Assembly (NCBI RefSeq): GCF_000186865.1
Contig: NW_008705561.1
Span: 2,215,960 to 2,279,959, forward strand
Length of the DNA: 64,000 nucleotides
Origin: Aureococcus anophagefferens
Lineage: Eukaryota; Sar; Pelagophyceae; Pelagomonadales; Pelagomonadaceae
Direction of reading: 5' to 3'
Part shown: positions 39,383-47,593 of the stretch, piece by piece
How the letters are laid out: each line of letters starts with the position of its first letter
Position numbering within the stretch: the stretch's first letter is position 1
Position numbers and translations under genes: made by a program
The notes under the pieces: model-generated
The model's input: the letters and a program-made list of their open reading frames with translations, nothing else
Told to the model about the DNA's origin: nothing
Databases searched by the model: none

Positions 39383-40660
39383 CTTGGCGTCGCGGGGCGC
39401 GTGCGCCGCAACAGACTGTTATACAGCGTCGCAAGCTCACACGGCTCGCCGCTCCGGACCTCAACTCTTGGATTCACGGTTTCGGCATCGAGCCGCCCGC
39501 GGACGAGTCCGCCGCGACGCCAGGAGTCCGTAGTTTCCCCACTCCGAAAGACCGAAGGCTCGATTTGAAATCGACCCCCCCAGGCGCGTCAGTTCCGGGC
39601 CCCGCGGCTCCTGGGACGCACCCCACCGGTAGGGCGCGACCCCCGGGGGTCTGAGGAGTCGCTCCGTGCGTTTGTCCCGTTTTTTTGCTTCGTGTCCCGT
39701 ACTCGTCCTGCCGCTCTACGGTCGAACCATCGTTTATCCCCGGCAGGACGTCGAGTATCTGGATTAGTTAGGCGCTCGAAGCTGCTATGGCAGCTGATGG
39801 AATCTCCACCTTAGAGGGCCCCGTGCTCCTCGAATATGCAGCGACGTGCAACGATCCCAGCGGCTTTGAGGTCCGCAAACATGTGGGTGAGGCACATGAA
39901 AAGACGCGACATCCGGACGATTGCGAGGTGGCGCAAACGGGCAGCCTCAGGGGGTGGAATGGGGCGCGGCAGCTTCCCCCGACCCGAATTTCGGTCGCCT
40001 TCGAGTCACAGAGCGTCGGGAATCGTTCGTCATGAGGGCGATCAGATGCCCTCGCGGCAGCCCTTCGGCTCGAGCCGATTTGATCGAGATCACCTCACCG
40101 GCTCCGGGAGGCGCGCGGCGCCGCGGGTGACACGGCGCTCACTGCGCAATGCATGCGGCGTTCGGGCCGCGGCAACCTTGACAGGCCACTCGGGAGGGAC
40201 ATTCCAGGCGGTGTTTACTCGAGATGCCGCGGCCCGCTCGAGCCCTGGAACTAAGTTGGGCCTCTCGTCGGTCGCCCCCCACCATTAACGGCCGTTCTCG
40301 TCATCCACGGGCTGCCCCGACGCGAACTAAGTTGCTCGCCTTCGACCGATGGTCTTTCCCGAGCGACTCGCACCCGGGCCCGAGGCGCGGCAAGGTCCAC
40401 AGACCGAGCGCCGCGCCAAGTCCTGGAACCGCTGCATCGGCTAGCGAAAGACGCGTTTTAGCCCAGATCTGACAAAACGAGCAAAGCCTGGGGGGGCTGA
40501 TCTCAGATCAAGCCCGAATCGCCGACACCTGTAGGTTCGCGTCTAGGCGTGCGCGCGCGGCCCCGAGCAAACATATCCTAGTTAGGCTAGTAAAAAAGGC
40601 GACCGTTGAGACGTCGATGTCGGTGAGACGATCTTGGCTCCTGACACTCCCGGGAGCACG
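39383..40660. other. About 1.28 kb without a recognisable gene, with a hairpin
   Basis: The sequence is more A+T-rich than the genes and lacks the usual third-position G/C pattern. Several short ORFs are present (the longest about 150 codons at 39836-40288) but none resembles a known protein. A hairpin has arms ACTCG-TCCTGCC (39701-39712) and GGCAGGA-CGT-CGAGT (39742-39756). The motif GAACTAAGTTG recurs near 40249 and 40323. Perhaps a noncoding RNA, a dead mobile element or promoter sequence. I see no tRNA, 5S or snRNA signature. Confidence 0.5.
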
Positions 40661-41176
40661 ATGGACCTTCGGGAGGGCAGCCGCCCGCCGCCGCTCTGGG
40701 CCTACGGGTCCGAGGAGGAGGAGGAGGACCNNNNNNNNNNNNNNNNNNNNNNNNNNNNNNNNNNNNNNNNNNNNNNNNNNGTAGCGGACGCGCCGCCCGC
40801 GCTCGCGGTGGTGGCGCCGCCCGCCGCGCCCGCCGCGCCCGCCGCGCCCGCCCCGGCGCCGGCGGCCCCGCGCGCGGCGGTCGCGGTCGCGCCGCGGCCG
40901 CGCCGGGCGACGCCGCGCGCGCTGCGCGTCGCCGTCGTCGCCGCGGCCCTCGCGCCCGCGTCGTCGTCCCTCTGGGTCCCCCGCCTGGCGGCGGTCGCGG
41001 CGAGCCGCGCGTCGGCGTCCCTGGTCGTCCCCCGCCTCGCGCCGGTCGCCGCGCGGCTCGCCGCCTCCGCGGCGAAGCTGCCGCGGCTCGCCGCAAAGGC
41101 GCGCGCGGTGCCGCGGCTCGCGGCGAACGCGGCGCGGACGCTCCTGCGCCTCGCCGCGGCCGCGCTCCGGCCCTAG
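40661..41176 (+). CDS. Ala/Pro/Arg-rich protein of unknown function, with assembly gap
   Basis: From the ATG at 40661. An acidic start (SEEEEED) is followed by 50 N (40731-40780), then an Ala/Pro-rich part. Repeated amphipathic units follow (VPRLAAVAASRA, VPRLAPVAARLA, LPRLAAKARA, VPRLAANAARTLLRL). The units are about 14 residues long. I recognise no family. The opposite strand also has an open frame across this region, but the repeat pattern favours this strand weakly. Its stop is 3 bp from the stop of the convergent gene. Frame across the gap is not certain. Confidence 0.4.
   Translation: MDLREGSRPPPLWAYGSEEEEEDXXXXXXXXXXXXXXXXXVADAPPALAVVAPPAAPAAPAAPAPAPAAPRAAVAVAPRPRRATPRALRVAVVAAALAPASSSLWVPRLAAVAASRASASLVVPRLAPVAARLAASAAKLPRLAAKARAVPRLAANAARTLLRLAAAALRP
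40731..40780. other. Assembly gap (50 N)
   Basis: Fifty N in a G/C-rich low-complexity region after a GAGGAG run. Confidence 0.99.
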
Positions 41177-41179
41177 CGT

Positions 41180-42169
41180 CTAACAGGGCACGCGCCTCCC
41201 CATGCGCTTCGCGCCGTCGCCTTTGCCGCCGCGGCCCGCGAAGACGAAGGGGAAGGGCGCGACGGCCGTGGGCACGAGGCGCCCCGCGAGGCGCCAGGTC
41301 AGGCGCCCCTCGCAGCAGCCGTGGCGGAAGTCGTGGCTGCCGACGCCGTAGGCGCCGTGGAACGTGCGGTCGAAGACGGCGCGCCAACTCGCCTGGCCGA
41401 AGAGGCGGCACGCGGCGACGAAGGCGTCGGCGTCGCGCGCGGCGCCGAAGTGGGCGCGGACCGCGGCGTCGTCGGCGCGTTCCGCGTAGGCGTCGAAGTC
41501 GCGCCGCTCCGGCGGGCCGGGGAACCGCTCCTCGAGGCGGAAGTAGCCGTCGGCGAGCGTCGCGGGCACGACGGCGAACATGTCGTCGACGACGGCGCAG
41601 GTCGGGATGCCCGCGGCGCGCATGGCCGCCCGCGCGTCGTCGCGGCCCGCCGCGCCGAGCTGCCGGGCGAAGTAGTCGCAGCCGCGCTTCGGCGACCCGG
41701 AGAGCGCCGCAAGCGACGTGTTCCGCGGTTCCGCGTGGAGCACGCCGCGCGCGCGCAGGGACACGGCGTCGGCGGCGAAGGTCCCCAGCGGCGCGATGGG
41801 CGCCGCCCAGCGCAGGTCCGGCCGCGCACGCACGTAGTGCGTGAACGCGAGGCGCTCCGCGGCCTCGTACCCTCGCGCGAAGCCGTAGCACGCCGCGAGC
41901 CGCGTGTACTGGTCGTCGAAGTCGACGGGTGGCGGCGGCGCGACGACGACGGTGCCGCCGACGTCGGCCCAGAGCGCCGCCTGCGCGCCGTGGATCGCCG
42001 GCCCGACGCAGACGAAGGTGTGGACGGCGTGCGCCGCCGCGAGGGGCCCCACGACGAACGCGGCCCAGTTCGCCGGCGCGTCGGCGCCGACGGCGTGCGC
42101 GCTCATGACCACGGCCGCGTGCGGCGCCGCCACTGCCGTCGCGGCCAGCGCCAAGAAGCCACATTTCAT
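41180..42169 (-). CDS. Secreted or lumenal protein with glycosyltransferase-like YxRxRPDL motif
   Basis: 329 residues with an N-terminal signal peptide (MKCGFLALAATAVAAPHAA). A TFVCVGPAIHGAQAALWADVGG strand region and FTHYVRARPDLRWAAPI resemble the donor-binding region of several uncharacterised eukaryotic glycosyltransferase-like families, where RxRPD is common. It also has VVDDMFAVVPATLADGYF, typical of the same group. Cys occurs in GCDYF, PTCAV and HGCCEG. The reaction cannot be assigned. Divergent from the coiled-coil gene with only 62 bp between starts. Confidence 0.55.
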   Translation of the reverse strand: MKCGFLALAATAVAAPHAAVVMSAHAVGADAPANWAAFVVGPLAAAHAVHTFVCVGPAIHGAQAALWADVGGTVVVAPPPPVDFDDQYTRLAACYGFARGYEAAERLAFTHYVRARPDLRWAAPIAPLGTFAADAVSLRARGVLHAEPRNTSLAALSGSPKRGCDYFARQLGAAGRDDARAAMRAAGIPTCAVVDDMFAVVPATLADGYFRLEERFPGPPERRDFDAYAERADDAAVRAHFGAARDADAFVAACRLFGQASWRAVFDRTFHGAYGVGSHDFRHGCCEGRLTWRLAGRLVPTAVAPFPFVFAGRGGKGDGAKRMGRRVPC

Positions 42170-42231
42170 GGCGGCATCATCGGGATCGGGCAGCCCATAA
42201 AAAAATAAGATTCCGACGTTACTCGGGTACG

Positions 42232-43278
42232 ATGGGCGCCGCGGACGTCGCCGTGGGCAGCCCCCCGGCGTCGCCGACGGCGGCGACGCAGACGCAGCGG
42301 ACGACGCGCGTGACCAAGGGCACGGCCTTCGACGGCGCCTACTACGCGAACCACCCGCGGCTCCTCGACCGGCAGCGGCTCATGGACGACCTGCGGCGCC
42401 TCGAGCGCAAGCTCTACATGGCGTCGCAGCGCATCGTCATCCTCGAGCGCGAGAGCGGCCAGCGCGAGGCCCTCGAGGCGCGCACGACGCGGGACCGGCG
42501 CGTCATGATGCGCCTCGAGCGCTCCGTCTTCGGCGTCTACGCGAAGATCCTCGCGGCGCTGCTCCAGTTCGAGGACAAGCTCGCGCGCGAGAAGGGCGCG
42601 ACGACGGCCGAGCCCGCCGTGCTCTACGGCGCGGGCCAGCTCGAGTACGCGCGCAAGGCCGGCGACGCGCTGCGCGCGATGCTCGCGGCCGTCGCGGACC
42701 CGGACGGGTCGCCCGCCGCGGGCCGCGGCGACGAGCCGGGCCGCTACGTCTCCGACGAGGGCGTCAAGGCCTACCAGGCCGTCGGCGCGAATCTCGTGGC
42801 CCGCGTCGACAGCGCCATGTCCGGCGAGATGCGCCACGAGCTCGCGCGCATCGCGTCCAAGGGCGACGCGCCGCACGAGAGCGAGCTCGAGGCGCGCGTG
42901 AAGACGCTCGAGGCGGAGAACAAGCTCCTGCGGCAGAAGCACCAGGTCGCCGAGCTCAAGGGCCTCGAGCTCCGCAAGCGCCTCGACGACGTCATGGCCG
43001 AGCGGTACCGCGACGGCCAGCGGTCCATCGACGCGGAGATCGAGAAGCGCGAGTTCCGCGACGCGATCCTCGAGCTCGTCATGGACCTGCGCGACGGCAT
43101 CGTCAAGCGCCTCGGCTTCATCCCCGCCTCGACGCAGGCCGAGATCAACGCCTTCATCTCGACGCTCGCGGACGCGGAGAAGGCGGACGCGCGCGCGGCC
43201 GTCGCCGCGGCCGCGGCGAGCCTCCCCGCGGCGCCGGCCAAGGCGCCGGGCCCGCCGCCGCCGCCGGCGCGCGCGTGA
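42232..43278 (+). CDS. Coiled-coil protein, unknown
   Basis: 348 residues from the ATG at 42232. Long heptad-rich helices run from about 45 to 130 (LLDRQRLMDDLRRLERKLYM) and 205 to 300 (LEARVKTLEAENKLLRQKHQ, ELRKRLDDVMAERYRDGQRS). The end is Ala/Pro-rich (APAKAPGPPPPPARA). No enzymatic motif. The composition would suit a cytoskeletal or flagellar structural protein, but there is no family match I can name. Confidence 0.75.
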   Translation: MGAADVAVGSPPASPTAATQTQRTTRVTKGTAFDGAYYANHPRLLDRQRLMDDLRRLERKLYMASQRIVILERESGQREALEARTTRDRRVMMRLERSVFGVYAKILAALLQFEDKLAREKGATTAEPAVLYGAGQLEYARKAGDALRAMLAAVADPDGSPAAGRGDEPGRYVSDEGVKAYQAVGANLVARVDSAMSGEMRHELARIASKGDAPHESELEARVKTLEAENKLLRQKHQVAELKGLELRKRLDDVMAERYRDGQRSIDAEIEKREFRDAILELVMDLRDGIVKRLGFIPASTQAEINAFISTLADAEKADARAAVAAAAASLPAAPAKAPGPPPPPARA

Positions 43279-43402
43279 TGCCGTAACCTCGCGCCCCGGG
43301 AGATGAAAAAAACAAACATGCGTGGGTGAAGCCGACGTTCACCGTCCTGCCGCACAGCGATTATGGCGTCGTGCTAACGGGCTCGTCCACTGCCTAGAAC
43401 GC

Positions 43403-44158
43403 ATGGCCGCGCTCGACGATGCTTCGGCCTTCGACGACGCCTGCGCCGCCGCGAAGAAGCTCAGCCCGTCGACGACGGACCAGCTGAACCTCTACGGCCT
43501 CTACAAGCAGGCCACGCAGGGCGACGTCGCAACGGGCCGCCCCTACGCCTGGGACATGACGGGCCGCGCCAAGTGGGACGCCTGGAAGGCGCGGGCCGGC
43601 CTCGCCGCCGCCGACGCGCGGCGCGCCTACGTCGAGGCCGTGGCCGCGCTCGCCGGCGGCCCGGCCGCGGCCGGCGCCGGCGACGGCGCCGAGGACGGCG
43701 CGGCGGCCGAGGGCGCGGCGCGGCTCGGCGGCCGCGCCGTGTCGACGCTCGCGGGCGGCACGGACGAGGAGGCCGCCGCGGGCGCGTCGACCTACGAGCC
43801 GAGCGCGCTGCTCCAGGCCGCGGAGGCCGGCGACGCGGCGCGCGTCGAGGCCGCGCTCGCCGCGGGCGCGGACGCGGCCCAGGCCGACGACTGCGGCCGC
43901 GCGGCGCTCCACTGGGCCGCCGACGTCGGCAGCGCCGGCGCCTGCGAGGCGCTCCTCGCGCGCGGCGCCCGGGTCGACGCGCGCGACGACGACGGCCTCA
44001 CCGCGCTGTCCTACGCGGTCACGTGCGAGCACGGCGCCGTCGTCTCCCTGCTCCTCGCCGCGGGCGCGGACCCGGACGCCGCGGACGACGAGGGCGACAC
44101 GCCCCGCGCCGCGGCCTCGGGCGCGATCCGCGCGCTCATCGACGCGGCCGCGCGGTGA
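43403..44158 (+). CDS. Acyl-CoA-binding protein with ankyrin repeats (ACBD6-like)
   Basis: 251 residues from the ATG at 43403. The N-terminal ACBP domain (1-87) has LSPSTTDQLNLYGLYKQATQ, GDVATGRPYAWDMTGRAKWD and AWKA, including the Tyr and Lys of the acyl-CoA pocket. A linker of Gly/Ala/Glu precedes three ankyrin repeats (about 135-245; GRAALHWAADVGSAGACEALL, DGLTALSYAVTCEHGAVVSLL). The architecture matches ACBD6 of animals and ACBP1/2 of plants, which carry long-chain acyl-CoA and bind partner proteins. Confidence 0.9.
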   Translation: MAALDDASAFDDACAAAKKLSPSTTDQLNLYGLYKQATQGDVATGRPYAWDMTGRAKWDAWKARAGLAAADARRAYVEAVAALAGGPAAAGAGDGAEDGAAAEGAARLGGRAVSTLAGGTDEEAAAGASTYEPSALLQAAEAGDAARVEAALAAGADAAQADDCGRAALHWAADVGSAGACEALLARGARVDARDDDGLTALSYAVTCEHGAVVSLLLAAGADPDAADDEGDTPRAAASGAIRALIDAAAR

Positions 44159-44218
44159 TTTTTTTGGCGTGAGCCAGCTCCTAGGGATATGGTAAAGCCG
44201 GGTGGATGTTAGCGGCGC

Positions 44219-46289
44219 CTAGCGCCGGGCCTTGAGCGCGGCGACGACGAGGAGCGCGCCGGCGGCGGCGAGGGCGACGAGGAGGGTCTTGGGCGGCCCC
44301 GGCGCGTCGCGCGGCGCGTCGAGGTCGACGCCGAGGTCCGACGCGACCATCTTGCGGCAGATGGGGTGGTAGAAGTCCGCGTGGGCGACGAAGGTGTCGA
44401 CGGCGAGGTCCTTGGCGCCCGGCATGGGGCTCTTGGCCAGCGCGCGGTAGAGCGGGCGGACGAACTTCATGCGGCCCTGGGACGTGAGGAAGTCGACGAC
44501 GAGGGGCCCCGCCGTCGCCGCGCCCGCGGCGAGCAACAGCTTGCACCAGCGGGACCGGAGCTCCGCGTTCGCCGTGCCCGTGAGGCCGTAGCGCGCGTCG
44601 ACGGCCCGCAGCGCCGCCGCGTCGAGGCCCGCCTCGGCGTTCCCGTCGTCGCCGTTGGCGCCCAGCGCGTCGAGGAACGCGACGCGCTCGTCGTTGGTCC
44701 ACGACGCGAAGTCGTCGGCCGGCGGCGGGGCCCCCGCGCGCCACGCGGCGGCCAGGTCCTCCGCGCGCTTCGCGAGCGACGTGTCGAGGTCCGGGCCGCA
44801 CGGGCACGTCGCCCGGCGCGTGGAACCAGGCGCGCCAGTCCACGGACTTGAGCGTCTTCTCGCCGAGCTGCGCCGTGGCGAAGGCGCGGAAGTCCGCGGA
44901 CGTGAGCGTCTTGAAGCGGTACTTCTTGATGTAGGCTTTGAAGAACTTGGCGAACTTGGCCTCGCCGGCGAGCCCCTCGATGAGGTGGAGCAGCGACGAC
45001 CCCTTCTCGTAGGGCACCAAAGAAAAGGCGTCGTCGGGGTCGATGCCCTCGACGGGCGGCACGAGCGCCGTGAGCGGCCCCTGGCCGATTTCCTTGAAAT
45101 GTTCCACCGTCCCCGTCAGGCCCGCCTGCGACGCCGCGAGGTCAAAGTCCGTGAGCTTCTTCATCAGCGCCGCGTCGCCCTTGCCGAAGAGCGTGGCCTT
45201 GATCTTGCGCTCGAGCCAGCGCGTCCAGCCCTCGTTGAGCCAGAAGTGGTTCCACGTCGCGTTTGTCACCAAGTTGCCCGTCCACGAGTGCGCGATCTCG
45301 TGCGCGACGACGCCGGCCAAACTCCGGTCCCCGGCGAGGAGCGTGGGCGTCACAAACGTCAAACACGGGTTCTCCATGCCGCCGTAGGGGAACGACGGCG
45401 CGAGGCACACGAAATCGTAGCGGCCCCAGACGTAGGGCTGGCCCGTGATCTCCTCCGCGGCCGCGAGGAACTGCTCCGTCTCGGAGAACTCCTCGCGCGC
45501 CGCGTCCACAACACAAGGCTCGGACCAGACCGCGCAGCGGTCCGAGATCTCGCGGCGCTCGAGGTCCGCCACGACTATGGCGACGAGGTACGTCGACGTC
45601 GGCACGGGCTGCTTGAAGAAGGACCGGTTGTAGCCCTCCGGTAAATCGAGCGACGGCGTCACCAAGGGGAGGCCGTTCGCCTGGAGCCCCGACATGAGCG
45701 CCGTCGCCCAGGCGGGCGCGTCGACGACGGCGTCCCAGGAAACTTTCGCCCCGGGCGCGTCCTGGCACGGGACCAAACTCCGCGCGTGGATGGCCTGGCA
45801 CTGCGTGAAGAGGTAGGGCCGCGTCTTGCCCGCGGTCTGCGCCGGCTCGAGCCACTGCGCCGCGGAGCACGCGTTGCCCGTCGCGTACTCGAAACGGACC
45901 TTGTGGAGGTCGCCGACCTTTTTGATCTGGAGCGGCACGGACGCGGCCACCCCGAAAACGTCGTGGGGCGCGCCGAGCGTCACGGCGACCTCCTCGTCGT
46001 CGACGTAGGCCTTGGAGATGGTCAGGCCGCCGTGCGTGTCCACGACGAACGCCGCGCATTGTTTGAGCGTGGCGACTTCGTACGTCACCGCGCCGGACAG
46101 CGTCTCCGCGGCGAAGTCGACGCGCCACTCGAGGGACATGTGCTTCGCCACGGCCGACGTCCAGTTGCTCTGGCTACTCGTCTCGACCAGCGAGCACTCG
46201 CGCGCGTCCTCGACGGACCGCGCGTCCGGGTCCACCATGGCGAAGCCGCCGACGCTGATGCCGCCGCTCGGGCTCTGGCTGATGGACAA
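44219..46289 (-). CDS. M1-family zinc aminopeptidase (leukotriene-A4-hydrolase-like) with tail anchor, apparent frameshift
   Basis: From the ATG at 46289; M18 is an alternative start. The aminopeptidase motif GGMEN lies near 302 and the zinc site is HEIAHSW (H330, E331, H334) with E353 in NEGWTRW. The C-terminal helical domain follows (VEHFKEIGQGPLTALVPPVEG, VPYEKGSSLLHLIEGLAG), as in LTA4H/RNPEP. Near 44800-44804 one extra G breaks the frame: ...HAPGDVP must join CGPDLDTSLAKRAEDLA. This looks like a sequencing indel because the second half still ends as an LTA4H-type helical repeat. The last residues are hydrophobic then basic (LLVALAAAGALLVVAALKARR), a tail anchor not usual in this family. 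Confidence 0.85.
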
Positions 46290-46565
46290 GGGCGGGAGCG
46301 GCGACGACGCCAGCTTTCTGGAGTAGGGGAGGACGGCGCGGACGAGCTGGTTCCTGGCGGAGGAGGCGATGTGCGCGGCGCTGGAGGAGGCGCTCTGCCT
46401 GGACTCGGCGAGCGGCTTGTGGCAGGACGAGCTTCAAACGCCACGGCCAACACCGTCGCGGCGCGCGCGGCCTCTCAGACCCATCCGAAAGGCCTCGCGT
46501 CGTCGGCAGGTGTCGCGGGAGCCGGCCGAGCGCCCTCCGCCAACGCGCTCGGGCCGCGGCGCCGC

Positions 46566-46703
46566 ATGGAGCTGCGCATCGAGTTCTTCTCGCTGGGCTA
46601 CTTCTTCGGCCTGCTCCTCCTCAGCTGCGGCGTCATCGCGCCCCTCGCCTGGACCGCCGTGCGGCGCAAGTTCCTCAAGGGCAAGTACTACCGCCGCGCC
46701 TAG
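46566..46703 (+). CDS. 45-residue single-pass membrane microprotein
   Basis: Short frame MELRIEFFSLGYFFGLLLLSC... ending GKYYRRA, from the ATG at 46566 to TAG at 46701-46703. One membrane helix (about 9-29) is followed by a basic tail (RRKFLKGKYYRR), the positive-inside pattern of a small integral membrane protein. The codons follow the third-position G/C bias of the neighbouring genes, which favours real coding. It is divergent from the M1 peptidase and 22 bp upstream of the next ATG. An additional 5' exon is possible. Confidence 0.6.
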   Translation: MELRIEFFSLGYFFGLLLLSCGVIAPLAWTAVRRKFLKGKYYRRA

Positions 46704-46725
46704 AAAAGCGCCGCCGGCGGACACG

Positions 46726-47492
46726 ATGCCGACCGCGGGCGGCGGCGTCGCTACGCTCGGCGACCTGTCGGCGCCGGAGAAGCGGCGCGTCGCGCGGCTC
46801 GTCGAGCAGCTCCTCGCCGTGGAGAAGGCCCACGAGGCCGCCCAGGCCCAGTGGCGCGAGCGCGAGGCCCAGCTCAGCCACCGCGCGGCCGCCGCGGACC
46901 GCGCGGCGGCGGCCTCCGCGGACGCGGCGGCGCAGGCCGCCGCGGACCTCGCCGCGGCCCGGGCGTCGCTGCGCGCGCGCTGCGACGCGTCGGACCGCGC
47001 GGCGGCCGACGGCGCCCGCGACCTCGGCGCCGCGCGCGCGGACCTCGGCGCCGCGGAGGCCGACCGCGACGCCGCGCGGCGGAGGCTGCGCACAGGGCAG
47101 GAAAAGGGTGATTCAACGTCGCTTCAACGTGAGTGTTCCGCGCGCGCGCGTTCCGAAAAAAGCACCCACGCTTCGAGAGCGCTCCGAGAGATGATCGCTC
47201 GTCCAAAAATCAGCCGAAACGAGCGGAAAACGACCGAGATAGGAGCCTTTGAAGTTGGGAATTCCGCACCCTTTTCCTGCCCAGGCTGCGCAACGCGGAG
47301 TGCGACGCGGACCACCTCCGCCGCGCGAACATGGACCTCGACGCGGCGAACCGCGCCCTCGTCGAGGAGAACGCCCTCGTCCAGAAGAAGCTCATGGCCT
47401 CCCTCGAGCTCCTCGAGCGGTACCAGGACCAGATCATCCGCATGGGCTCCATGAGCCGCGCGGAGGACGCGCCGCCGGAGGAGGTCGGGTAA
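46726..47492 (+). CDS. Ala-rich coiled-coil protein interrupted by introner 4
   Basis: Exons 46726-47084 and 47285-47492 give 188 residues. The coiled coil (EKRRVARLVEQLLAVEKAHE, then Ala-rich heptads) continues across the intron (RRR-LRNAECDADHLRRANMDL) to LLERYQDQIIRMGSMSRA. The stop TAA lies within GGTAAGT, a perfect donor consensus (GTAAGT at 47489), so the protein may be longer with a further intron. Function unknown. Confidence 0.7.
47093..47284 (+). mobile_element. Introner element 4 (group B), forms a probable GC-AG intron
   Basis: 192 bp with inverted-repeat ends CAGGGCAGGAAAAGGGTG and the complement of CTGGGCAGGAAAAGGGTG, flanked by the 8-bp duplication GCTGCGCA (47085-47092 and 47285-47292). 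Exact excision of 47085-47284 joins RRR to LRNAEC in frame, using GC of the duplication and the terminal CAG. The GC donor context (GCTGCG) is weak. A consensus GTGAGT lies inside the element at 47129 but would put the second exon out of frame. Nearly the same sequence as introner 5. Confidence 0.85.
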
Positions 47493-47593
47493 GTGCGAAG
47501 CGAGGGTCCGGCGATGGCGACCTGGCTCATCCCGAGGTGGCTCGTCGTCCGAGTTCAAGTTGCCGTCAACCGGGAGTTTCGAGTTTTTGTGGG

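Noticed and set aside
39836..40288. 150-codon frame in the gene-poor island
   Set aside because: No recognisable motif, weak codon bias and overlapping frames of similar quality.
39480..40560. tRNA, 5S rRNA or U6 genes in the A+T-richer island
   Set aside because: No A/B box pair with cloverleaf, no conserved snRNA motif found by eye; a covariance search would be decisive.
47249..47593. Extended N-terminus of tyrosinase upstream of 47594
   Set aside because: That sequence is the introner and second exon of the coiled-coil gene in another frame; the ATG at 47594 begins a clear signal peptide.
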